Part shown: piece by piece, positions 8,298 through 20,603 of the stretch
Numbering within the stretch: the first letter of the stretch is position 1
How the letters are laid out: each line of letters begins with the position of its first letter
DNA from: GCA-2862585 sp965277895
GTDB taxonomy: Bacteria > Bacteroidota > Bacteroidia > Flavobacteriales > UBA7312
DNA: 64,000 nt
Assembly (NCBI GenBank): GCA_965277895.1
Contig: CBDIDR010000001.1
Location: 1,550,001 to 1,614,000 of the forward strand
Reading direction: 5' to 3'
The notes under the pieces: model-generated
Databases searched by the model: none
The model's input: the letters and a program-made list of their open reading frames with translations, nothing else
What the model was told of the DNA's origin: nothing
Program-made: the position numbers and the translations under genes

Positions 8298-9764
8298 ATG
8301 GAAAAGAAGAAAGCAAAGAAGACAGTAAGTAAACCTAAAGTATTAAGTTCTCCTGATGGAAAGTTACCCCCTCAGGCCATTGAGCTCGAACAAGCAGTGC
8401 TTGGGGCTTTGATGATTGATAATGACGCTTTATCAAATTCCATTGAGCTATTGAAACCTGAAAGTTTTTATCAGACAGAACACCAAAAGGTCTTTTCTGC
8501 TATTGAAGATTTATTCAATAATACTCAGCCAGTTGATATCCTAACCGTAACCAATTTACTAAAACAAAAAGGCGATTTAAAAGACGTTGGTGGTGCCGCT
8601 TTCGTTTCCAAGCTTACTGAACGTGTAGCATCGGCAGCCAATATAGAAACACACGCCAGAATTATTGCTCAAAAATTCATCCAAAGAGAGCTTATTCGCA
8701 TTTCATCGAGTACTATTAAAGATGCTTATGATGATACTACGGATGTCTTTGATTTATTAAATGCTGCCGAGCAAGGCTTATTCGAAATTTCTGAAGGAAA
8801 TATCCGAAAGAATTACGATAAAATGAGCACACTGATTCGTCAGGCACTAGAACAAATCGAAGAAATTAAAAATAAAGAAGATGGACTTAGTGGTATTCCA
8901 TCAGGCTTTTCTGACCTCGATAGAGTTACCTCTGGATGGCAAAAATCCGACTTGGTCATTTTAGCAGCTCGTCCTGGTATGGGTAAAACTGCTTTTGTAC
9001 TGTCTATGGCACGAAATACAGCCGTACAATTCAATAAGCCAGTGGCCGTATTCTCTTTGGAGATGTCTTCTGTACAGTTGGTCAATCGTCTTATTTCAAG
9101 TGAGTCGGGCATTCCAGCAGAAAAATTAAGAAAAGGTAACCTCGAAGACCACGAATGGATACAACTCAATCAGCAAATAACCTCTTTGTCAGAAGCTCCA
9201 TTATTTATTGATGATACTCCTGCCCTAACGGTCTTTGAGCTACGAGCCAAATGCCGAAGACTTGTAAGAAACAATGGCGTAGAAATGGTAATTATTGACT
9301 ACCTACAGCTAATGCATGCCGGCAACTCCAACAAAAGCGGAAACAGAGAGCAAGAAATTAGCACCATTTCACGATCCTTAAAAAGTATCGCAAAGGAGTT
9401 AAACATCCCTATCATTGCACTATCACAGCTGAGTAGAGCAGTGGAGACTAGAGGGGGCGACAAACGTCCTATGCTATCTGACCTTAGAGAGTCAGGAGCT
9501 ATTGAGCAAGATGCCGATATCGTATGCTTCATTTACCGACCAGACTACTACGGCTTTACGGAATGGCCCGATACCTCACCAGGTCAAGACCCCGATTGCC
9601 AAGGACAAGGGGAAATCATTATTGCTAAGCACCGTAACGGTTCTTTAGAGAATATTAGACTGCGATTTATTTCTCACTTGGCTAAATTTACCGATTTGGA
9701 TGCCTTCGGATTCAGCAATGACGATGTTATGCCTTCTAGTATGAACAACGATGCTCCTTTCTAA
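8298..9764 (+). CDS. dnaB: Replicative DNA helicase DnaB
   Basis: About 488 residues. I start at ATG 8298 (MEKKKAKK); the six bases before it are a TTG-ATT that could be read as a start but is not needed. The N-terminal primase-interacting domain is at residues 25-130 and the RecA-like motor at about 190-470. Walker A ARPGMGKTAF lies near residues 224-233, Walker B VEMVIIDYLQLM follows, and the DnaB RESGAIEQDADIV signature near residue 395. It unwinds DNA at the replication fork as a hexamer. No intein is present. The last bases overlap a possible upstream start of the next gene. Confidence 0.97.
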   Translation: MEKKKAKKTVSKPKVLSSPDGKLPPQAIELEQAVLGALMIDNDALSNSIELLKPESFYQTEHQKVFSAIEDLFNNTQPVDILTVTNLLKQKGDLKDVGGAAFVSKLTERVASAANIETHARIIAQKFIQRELIRISSSTIKDAYDDTTDVFDLLNAAEQGLFEISEGNIRKNYDKMSTLIRQALEQIEEIKNKEDGLSGIPSGFSDLDRVTSGWQKSDLVILAARPGMGKTAFVLSMARNTAVQFNKPVAVFSLEMSSVQLVNRLISSESGIPAEKLRKGNLEDHEWIQLNQQITSLSEAPLFIDDTPALTVFELRAKCRRLVRNNGVEMVIIDYLQLMHAGNSNKSGNREQEISTISRSLKSIAKELNIPIIALSQLSRAVETRGGDKRPMLSDLRESGAIEQDADIVCFIYRPDYYGFTEWPDTSPGQDPDCQGQGEIIIAKHRNGSLENIRLRFISHLAKFTDLDAFGFSNDDVMPSSMNNDAPF

Positions 9765-9765
9765 G

Positions 9766-11022
9766 ATGTACAAATACATTTTACTTATTCTTTTTGGCTT
9801 TGGTCAGATTAACGCCTTTGCTTCCTACTTGCTCATTCCTATGGATGATAGTCAGAACAACCACCTCAAAGCCTATGGCATAGCCTACTGGGCATTGGAG
9901 CAAGAGCAAACGGTAGATTGGCTGCTCAACTACAGAGGCGGTAGCTTTATGTTGAAATACCAGGTAGCCTTCGAGAAAGAATGTAAAATTAGAGGCGTAT
10001 CCTATGATGTTATTGCCGATGTGCAATCCACCCAAATACTCATAGAAATTGCCAGTCCAGAGGTTAACCAAGATGTGGTGAAACTGGAAAAAGTGCCTAA
10101 AATAGCGGTCTATTCTCCCAAAAGTAAATTGCCTTGGGACGATGCCGTTACATTAGCACTGACCTATGCTGAAATACCCTACGACCTATTATATGATGAG
10201 GAAGTGATGGATGGCAAACTGCCTCTTTATGACTGGCTACACCTTCACCACGAAGATTTTACAGGTCAATACGGTAAATTCTATGCCGCCTACAAAAATG
10301 CCGAATGGTACAGAAAGCAAAAGCAAGATTTTGAAAAATCAGCACAAACTATGGGCTTCCAAAAAGTATCACAAGCCAAGCTAGAAGTGGCTCTTAAGAT
10401 AAGAGAGTTTACTGCTGGTGGCGGTTTTCTCTTTGCTATGTGTTCGGCTACAGACACCTACGACATTGCGTTAGCCGCTAAAGATGTAGATATTTGTGAG
10501 TACATGTTCGACGGCGATGGTGCTGACCCTCAGGCTCAAGAGAAATTAAACTTTGATAATACGTTTGCCTTTAAAAACTTTAGCATTGAAAAAAATCCCA
10601 ATACCTACGAGTATTCTAGCATTGATGCCACACGAACACGACGACTTAATCAGTCATTAGATTTTTTTACACTTTTTGAATTTTCCGCCAAATGGGATCC
10701 TGTTCCAACCATGTTGTGCCAAAACCACGAGCAAGTAATTAAGGGCTTTATGGGGCAAACCACTGCCTTCAAAAAAGAATACATTAAATCCGACGTTCTG
10801 ATAATGGGCGAAACGGCTTCAGTTGATGAGGCACGCTATATTCATGGAAAATTTGGCAAAGGTACTTGGACGTTCTATGGCGGCCACGACCCTGAAGATT
10901 ACCAACACAAAGTGGGTGACCCTAAAACGGAACTCGAGCTTCACCCCAATTCTCCTGGCTATCGTCTTATTTTAAACAACGTTCTCTTCCCTGCTGCTAA
11001 GAAAAAGAAGCAGAAAACGTGA
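9766..11022 (+). CDS. Conserved exported protein (often mislabelled asparagine synthetase B)
   Basis: A 418-residue secreted protein. I choose ATG 9766, which directly begins the signal peptide MYKYILLILFGFGQINAFA; ATG 9751 would overlap dnaB and add five residues. Close relatives in Bacteroidota are commonly labelled asparagine synthetase B, but it has neither an N-terminal catalytic cysteine glutaminase domain nor the SGGLDS ATP-pyrophosphatase loop. The pattern (VAVYSPKSKLPWDDAVTLAL-like strand, then GGGFLFAMCSATDTYD) suggests a glutamine-amidotransferase-like alpha/beta fold used for another purpose. The activity is unknown. It lies one base after dnaB. Confidence 0.6.
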   Translation: MYKYILLILFGFGQINAFASYLLIPMDDSQNNHLKAYGIAYWALEQEQTVDWLLNYRGGSFMLKYQVAFEKECKIRGVSYDVIADVQSTQILIEIASPEVNQDVVKLEKVPKIAVYSPKSKLPWDDAVTLALTYAEIPYDLLYDEEVMDGKLPLYDWLHLHHEDFTGQYGKFYAAYKNAEWYRKQKQDFEKSAQTMGFQKVSQAKLEVALKIREFTAGGGFLFAMCSATDTYDIALAAKDVDICEYMFDGDGADPQAQEKLNFDNTFAFKNFSIEKNPNTYEYSSIDATRTRRLNQSLDFFTLFEFSAKWDPVPTMLCQNHEQVIKGFMGQTTAFKKEYIKSDVLIMGETASVDEARYIHGKFGKGTWTFYGGHDPEDYQHKVGDPKTELELHPNSPGYRLILNNVLFPAAKKKKQKT

Positions 11023-11043
11023 TTCTGATTAAGACACACCCCT

Positions 11044-11079
11044 GATAAAATGGGTTTATCTGTCCCCTCTCAAAAGGGG
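11044..11079. other. Two small hairpins between convergent genes
   Basis: Stem GATAAA/TTTATC (11044-11049 with 11055-11060) and stem CCCCT/AGGGG (11064-11068 with 11075-11079) lie between the plus-strand exported protein gene and the minus-strand porin gene. Neither has a T tract on the proper side, so this is weak evidence for termination. Confidence 0.3.
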
Positions 11080-11127
11080 AAAAAAGATACTTATCCTAAT
11101 AAATACTTCAATTAGTCTAAAATCATT

Positions 11128-12681
11128 CTAATCGTTTGACAGTTTCCATATTAATGAAAACTTAACAGCAGTGGGTTGACTCGGATAATTAGGCATAAAA
11201 TAATGTGGTGAGTTTGAAATTAATTCATTCAAATTCAAAAATTGAATGTTTATATTCATAGAATGAACTTGAAAAGTAATAAAAGAAGAAATAAAAGGTA
11301 AAGCACCTATTTCCTGATTATTCTGTAATTGAAATGAAGCTAAAGCTGGATTATAAAGCTTAGCATAATAGGGCGTAAAATAATTAACCTTAGCACCAAT
11401 CTTAAAATCTAATAGGTCATCAAAAAATGTATCTTGAAACCAAAGAGAAAAAGTCGTGTTAATATCAGGGTATCTCAATATTTCAGAATTATTTGACCAT
11501 TGATATTGAAAGGTATTAGAAGCATGTAAATTTAGTAATTTCCAACCTAATGATACAATATTATCAAAATGAAAAATTGATGAGCTGTTTTGAGAATATG
11601 ATGCGTTCTCGTTCAAATAAATATGATTAGTAAAATTATTCAAAGTTGTTAAAAACTTAAAATGCTTAGTTCTTAGTTGATAATTAAATCTTTGTCTAGT
11701 CTCCTGATTAAATTCATTATTGTAAATAAAATGATTAGAATAAAATCTATTATAAAAAATAGGTGTTCTAAATCTATGAGCCTCAACGCTTAAGAAGTGC
11801 TTCAACTTCTTAATTTGAAAACTCTTTGAAGCTGTAAAATCGTATTGTGAAGAGTCGAATACTTTAAATCTTGCAGATAATCTTCTATCTAAATTTATAT
11901 AAGTCAACAGTATACCGTTATCAATATCAGTGGAGTCAATGAAATGTATATAATTATGTCGCCTTTGTAAAATATGAGATACACTGAAATCAGCGTATTT
12001 TAATCCAGTACTATTAGTAATTAATGAATAGGATAACGAGTCATTAGTAGATAAACTATCAATATAATTATATTCGTAAAAATTCGAAGATAAATCATTA
12101 TCTCTGTAAATTCTATGTGCCTTGAGAATTGAGAATTCATTTATTAATGACCAATTGTCCGTAAAATTGAAATTCTGAGAAATAGAGTGAAACCTATTCT
12201 TGGAATAATTTTCTGCAGAAATTAAATTGGTTTGATAAAGTAATGGATCATCGTAATCTTGAACGGCATAATCTATAATACCACCATTTTCATCCATTCT
12301 ATTTTTTTGATAAGATAAAGTAGCATCAAAATTATAGGTTGATTTCTTATTATGAAATGAAACATTTGACTTCACATCATAAAGCTTGAGAGCTTCTCTA
12401 CTGAATACTCCTTCTTGAGAAAATTTTCTTATATCTAAGTTATATGATAAATAGTCTGTTAATTTCTGAGTATGGTCTATATCAATCATTTGACCTTTTG
12501 TAGAAAAGGATTGATATTGAAGAACAGTATTTCCTAATTTAGTGGTATCTAAAAAAAAGGACTTTTCTTTAGAATTTAAAAATTCAATAAAGTATAATTT
12601 ATTGGGAAAAGATATTGAATCTTTCCATTGTGAATAAGAGAATAAAGGTAAAATGAAAAAAATGAAGAGGTACTTTTTCAT
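11128..12681 (-). CDS. Putative outer-membrane porin-like beta-barrel
   Basis: A 517-residue protein starting at ATG 12679-12681 with signal peptide MKKYLFIFFILPLFSYSQ; six upstream residues in the longer reading are not needed. After the signal, the sequence is a long series of short amphipathic strands rich in Tyr, Phe, Asn and Ser, ending in VKFSLIWKLSND. It resembles the Bacteroidota putative porin family in length and layout, so it is probably an outer-membrane barrel. The substrate is unknown. It lies between two transcription units and is not obviously coexpressed with either. Confidence 0.55.
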   Translation of the reverse strand: MKKYLFIFFILPLFSYSQWKDSISFPNKLYFIEFLNSKEKSFFLDTTKLGNTVLQYQSFSTKGQMIDIDHTQKLTDYLSYNLDIRKFSQEGVFSREALKLYDVKSNVSFHNKKSTYNFDATLSYQKNRMDENGGIIDYAVQDYDDPLLYQTNLISAENYSKNRFHSISQNFNFTDNWSLINEFSILKAHRIYRDNDLSSNFYEYNYIDSLSTNDSLSYSLITNSTGLKYADFSVSHILQRRHNYIHFIDSTDIDNGILLTYINLDRRLSARFKVFDSSQYDFTASKSFQIKKLKHFLSVEAHRFRTPIFYNRFYSNHFIYNNEFNQETRQRFNYQLRTKHFKFLTTLNNFTNHIYLNENASYSQNSSSIFHFDNIVSLGWKLLNLHASNTFQYQWSNNSEILRYPDINTTFSLWFQDTFFDDLLDFKIGAKVNYFTPYYAKLYNPALASFQLQNNQEIGALPFISSFITFQVHSMNINIQFLNLNELISNSPHYFMPNYPSQPTAVKFSLIWKLSND

Positions 12682-12707
12682 GATACAAATAACGTTCAAA
12701 AAAGGTT

Positions 12708-12741
12708 AAAAAAAAAGCCCCGAATCTAAAGAAACGGGGCC
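12708..12741 (-). terminator. Terminator of the rRNA operon
   Basis: The stem GCCCCG (12717-12722) pairs with CGGGGC (12735-12740) around a 12-nt loop. On the minus strand it is followed by nine T residues. It sits immediately downstream of 5S rRNA. Confidence 0.85.
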
Positions 12742-12748
12742 TGTAAAA

Positions 12749-12859
<111 letters not shown>

Positions 12860-12927
12860 TAAACTCATGAATAAGATTATGATATATTGTAAAAAAGAAA
12901 ACAATTTAGTTAGAGTAAATCAACTAC

Positions 12928-15808
<2,881 letters not shown>

Positions 15809-15893
15809 GATCGTTATTAATTTACTTAAACTTAATTGTTTTCTTTCTAATTTACAATACATCAAAGAACATTTTTCCAAAAAAAAGGAATTG

Positions 15894-15967
15894 TGGAGAA
15901 TATCGGAGTCGAACCGATGACCTCCTGCGTGCAAGGCAGGCGCTCTAGCCAGCTGAGCTAATTCCCC
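15894..15967 (-). tRNA. tRNA-Ala (anticodon TGC)
   Basis: A 74-nt cloverleaf. The acceptor stem GGGGAAT pairs with ATTCTCC with one G-U pair, the D arm is GCTCAGCTGGCTAGAGC, and the anticodon loop CTTGCAC carries TGC. The T arm TCGGTTCGACTCCGA and discriminator A are present. No CCA is encoded. It lies in the 16S-23S spacer. Confidence 0.97.
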
Positions 15968-16015
15968 CAAATAGTTTAATTCATAAAAAAAGTCTGATTG
16001 TTAAACTACTTTTAG

Positions 16016-16089
16016 TAGTCTCGGGCAGACTCGAACTGCCGACCTCTACATTATCAGTGTAGCGCTCTAACCAGCTGAGCTACGAGACT
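16016..16089 (-). tRNA. tRNA-Ile (anticodon GAT)
   Basis: A 74-nt cloverleaf. The acceptor stem AGTCTCG pairs with CGAGACT, the D arm is GCTCAGCTGGTTAGAGC, and the anticodon loop CTGATAA carries GAT. The T arm GGCAGTTCGAGTCTGCC and discriminator A follow. It is the first tRNA in the 16S-23S spacer, the usual bacterial order. CCA is not encoded. Confidence 0.97.
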
Positions 16090-16173
16090 TCAGTGGGAAA
16101 AATATATTAAATAAAGGGATAGACATTTAAACAACTTTTTTCAGCGTCGTATTAGCGTTGAACAAACCAACTC

Positions 16174-17696
<1,523 letters not shown>

Positions 17697-17838
17697 TTGT
17701 ATAAAAGTTTATATAATTTCCTGGTTCGTTCATAAGCTAAAAAAATTGACGTTGAATTTTTGTTTAAATTTCGTCTATCCCATTAAATCAAAGAACATTT
17801 TTGTTTTGCCTCTTTACAGTATTCACTGAAAGGGTCGG

Positions 17839-17868
17839 CAAAGATACAATACTTTTGATAACCTCAAA
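17839..17868 (-). promoter_or_regulatory. rRNA operon promoter, proximal
   Basis: On the minus strand TTTG (17865-17868), then an 18-nt spacer, then TATCTTTG (17839-17846). Both boxes match the Bacteroidota consensus TTTG/TAnnTTTG. It lies about 140 nt upstream of the mature 16S 5' end. Confidence 0.75.
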
Positions 17869-17956
17869 CTCTTTTGTTAAAATAATTTCAACTAAATAAT
17901 TAAGGGTTGAAAACAGATTTGTTTTTCAAAATCACTTTTTCGTTCAAAAGCGGCTG

Positions 17957-17987
17957 CAAATATAGTTTCTTTAATGAACGTAACAAA
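17957..17987 (-). promoter_or_regulatory. rRNA operon promoter, distal
   Basis: On the minus strand TTTG (17984-17987), then a 19-nt spacer, then TATATTTG (17957-17964). It is a second perfect match to the consensus, about 118 bp upstream of the proximal promoter. Tandem promoters are typical of rRNA operons. The remaining intergenic DNA from 17988 to 18146 holds nothing I can identify. Confidence 0.75.
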
Positions 17988-18146
17988 TCTTTTGTGTTTT
18001 TTTTTAATATATTTTTAATCACCCCTTTTCTATCTAGTAAATAGATATATTAAAGGCAATTATAAATTGATAAAAATTAAAAAATATGGCATTAGACCAC
18101 ACGCTTTAGGTCAGGAATAAAGGAAAAGGCATCAAAAACAGAAATA

Positions 18147-18818
18147 CTAAGGGGTGCTTGACGATACAGTTACAGTCTTACCGTTAAACAGTTTACCATC
18201 TTCTACAGCAAATTTAAATATAAAATTTGCCATTTGAATGGGTGAGACATCTGCTTTATAACCAGGAAATGCTTCTTCTAACATTTCAGTTTGCACCGCT
18301 CCTAAGGCTAGAGTATTAAAGCGATAAGATGTTTCTTTGAACTCTTCAGCCAAACATTCTGTTATGATTGTTAAAGCTCCTTTGCTACTGCTGTATACTG
18401 ATAAGCCAGGAAACTTTACACTGCCTTGCACACCACCTACACTACTTATATTAATGATATGTGCATCACCTGAAAAGCTTGGCATTAAATCTCTTGTTAG
18501 CTTAATTATTGAAAAGACATTCACATTATATACATACTTTATATCATCATTAGTTAGTTCCCTAAAGGGCTTATTAACTAATGCTCCAGCATTGTTTATT
18601 AATATATCTATATGTCCAAAAGCAGATACGGCACTTATAATAGGTTCATAAGACTCTAAGGATAAATCAAAAGCTAGGACTGATGCTCCTTTTCTTTCAA
18701 GTGTATTTAGCTTTTCTTCATTTCTTGATATCGCTAATACCCTGTGTCCATCAGCCAAAAAAAGCTTTACTAACTCATATCCAATTCCTCTACTTGCTCC
18801 GGTTATTACTACATTCAT
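18147..18818 (-). CDS. Short-chain dehydrogenase/reductase
   Basis: A 223-residue classical SDR. The cofactor loop TGASRGIG is at residues 6-13, the NNAGA motif near residue 76, and the catalytic Ser and YSSSK follow (Ser near 125, Tyr near 142). The substrate cannot be read from sequence. It overlaps the upstream aromatic amino acid hydroxylase by an ATGA, so translation is coupled. That context makes a role in pterin metabolism or regeneration possible, but this is inference; many SDRs of this length are unrelated to pterins. NADP(H) preference is plausible from the Arg after the glycine loop. Confidence 0.9.
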   Translation of the reverse strand: MNVVITGASRGIGYELVKLFLADGHRVLAISRNEEKLNTLERKGASVLAFDLSLESYEPIISAVSAFGHIDILINNAGALVNKPFRELTNDDIKYVYNVNVFSIIKLTRDLMPSFSGDAHIINISSVGGVQGSVKFPGLSVYSSSKGALTIITECLAEEFKETSYRFNTLALGAVQTEMLEEAFPGYKADVSPIQMANFIFKFAVEDGKLFNGKTVTVSSSTP

Positions 18819-20548
18819 ACTACTAAACTTAATCCTTCTTCTACTAAATGTTTAATTGATTCCTCATTTTTCTTTTTTAAGAATTCTATAATCTCAGAGG
18901 ACAATATATTATCTTCACATATTTCCAATAGCTCAATGGCACACAACCAATCTTGCTCATAGTTTACTAAGTCTGCCCATATAGAGTATATGGATTCATT
19001 TGGCAAATCTCCTTTCCTTACGTCTCTAACTTTTTGATAAAGCTTGTGTAACTCTTTGCGTTTACTAGAGTAGTTAATCTTGTGTGTCTTTTCACTTGGA
19101 ACGAAAGGATTGTCTTTTGAGAAAACTGGTCTATCAGCAGCTCCAGAAAATACTGAAGTGATTTTTTGACCTACCGCCATATCATACATTCCCCATTCGG
19201 GTAAAAACAAAGCTTCTTCATTATATGTAACTGTACAGTCTTCAAATGACATGAGCATATTTTCTCCATTCACATTCTTGACAATGTTTATAAGCTTACC
19301 TGAAAGCTTGACGTCACTTTCGAACTCCATATCAACCCACTTTGATGATTCTATTCCTAAACTACTGAGTTGTTCTATAGTCATTAACTCCAATGGCATC
19401 GACTCTCCTTTCAACAAACCAACAGGGGAACTAAATCCATCCTTGTGGTAATCTTTTCCGTGACCAACAAGCTCTTTATTTTGCCACGCTAATGCTGTTG
19501 GTGATGATGTCGATAAATAAACAAGTTCACCATTTTTTTCAATGAGTTTATTGAATGTTCCAGATACTTGAACTCCTGAACTGTATTCAGAGGTACAGGT
19601 GTTTTGCGATTCAATTGCTTTTTTTACGCCTTCAATTCCTCCTGTTCTGAGCGCCATTCCATTTGCAAACTGCTCCAGCACCTGAGTAAGATAGTAGTAA
19701 GATGGGGTTACATACAACTGAGGTTGTGGTTCAGTAATATCAAAGGGTTGATTTGCAGCTTCAATAGAATAAGGAATTTTCTTTACATCATCTTTCAAAC
19801 AACTTTCACTCTCCCCTATTGACGAAAGAAGTCCGGCTCCATATATTTTAGGTTTAGAAACGTCACCAATAAGTCCATATTCAACTGTCCACCAGTGCAA
19901 GTTCCTAATCTTAGCCATTTCTGAAGGTTCACCCATATTTTGTTGAATTCGAGAAATTTCTAATTCTGCCTCTTTTATTTCGTTTGCTTCAGTATTTGGG
20001 TCTTCTTTAATAATTGATAAATGTCGAATGGCTTCATATAATTCAAAATCCTTAGACGATGAGATTGCCTTGCTTCCTATTTCTCCAAATAGACGTAGGT
20101 ATTCGGCATACATAGGATCAGCAATAATTGGTGCATGACCTGCAGCTTCATGAATAATATCTGGTGCTGGCGTATATTCTATATGCTCAATTTGGCGAAT
20201 ATCTGCTGCTATTACTAATACTTTATAGGCTTGAAATTCCATAAAAGAAGATGGCGGCAAAAAGCCATCTACACAAACGCATCCCCATCCAATTTTCCCA
20301 AGGATATCATTCATATCTTTTATATTAGGAATTGCATCAATGGTAATTCCTGTTTTTTCTAAACCATCTAAATAAGATACATCAGCTACATTTTTGAGGT
20401 AAGAAATGTTTTTTCTCATAACATACCTCCAAAGAGCATGGTCTAGTGCTGTATAATTAGAGTAATCTTGGTCAACTACAAATTGTCTGAGATGGTCGGG
20501 AAGTTTCGCCACCTGTGGGTTATCAAAGTCGTTAAATATTGTTTTCAT
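18815..20548 (-). CDS. Aromatic amino acid hydroxylase (phenylalanine 4-monooxygenase-like)
   Basis: A 577-residue pterin-dependent, non-haem iron hydroxylase. The iron ligands are visible: His133 and His138 in HEAAGHAPIIADP, and Glu223 in HWWTVEYGL. The catalytic domain covers roughly residues 1-320. A long C-terminal part (about 330-577) has no domain I can name and is absent from short bacterial PheH of ~270-300 residues. The likely reaction is phenylalanine to tyrosine with tetrahydrobiopterin or a related pterin and O2. The gene is first of a two-gene unit with the SDR (ATGA overlap). A TAAATTTG -7 box is at 20568-20575, 19 nt before the start. Confidence 0.88.
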   Translation of the reverse strand: MKTIFNDFDNPQVAKLPDHLRQFVVDQDYSNYTALDHALWRYVMRKNISYLKNVADVSYLDGLEKTGITIDAIPNIKDMNDILGKIGWGCVCVDGFLPPSSFMEFQAYKVLVIAADIRQIEHIEYTPAPDIIHEAAGHAPIIADPMYAEYLRLFGEIGSKAISSSKDFELYEAIRHLSIIKEDPNTEANEIKEAELEISRIQQNMGEPSEMAKIRNLHWWTVEYGLIGDVSKPKIYGAGLLSSIGESESCLKDDVKKIPYSIEAANQPFDITEPQPQLYVTPSYYYLTQVLEQFANGMALRTGGIEGVKKAIESQNTCTSEYSSGVQVSGTFNKLIEKNGELVYLSTSSPTALAWQNKELVGHGKDYHKDGFSSPVGLLKGESMPLELMTIEQLSSLGIESSKWVDMEFESDVKLSGKLINIVKNVNGENMLMSFEDCTVTYNEEALFLPEWGMYDMAVGQKITSVFSGAADRPVFSKDNPFVPSEKTHKINYSSKRKELHKLYQKVRDVRKGDLPNESIYSIWADLVNYEQDWLCAIELLEICEDNILSSEIIEFLKKKNEESIKHLVEEGLSLVV

Positions 20549-20567
20549 AATAGGCTAGTTAGTGAGC

Positions 20568-20575
20568 CAAATTTA
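20568..20575 (-). promoter_or_regulatory. -7 promoter box of the hydroxylase/SDR unit
   Basis: On the minus strand TAAATTTG, a perfect TAnnTTTG. A degenerate -33 (TTAG, 20597-20600) lies 21 nt upstream. Confidence 0.5.
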
Positions 20576-20603
20576 GTAAAACAATTGAGATTTTAGCTAA
20601 AAA

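Noticed and set aside
9766..11022. Asparagine synthetase B as a functional name
   Set aside because: It lacks the glutaminase catalytic Cys and the ATP-pyrophosphatase loop, and it has a signal peptide. The name is inherited annotation.
11023..11127. Possible rho-independent terminator between the exported protein and porin genes
   Set aside because: The two small hairpins lack a T tract on the correct side. Listed only as weak hairpins.
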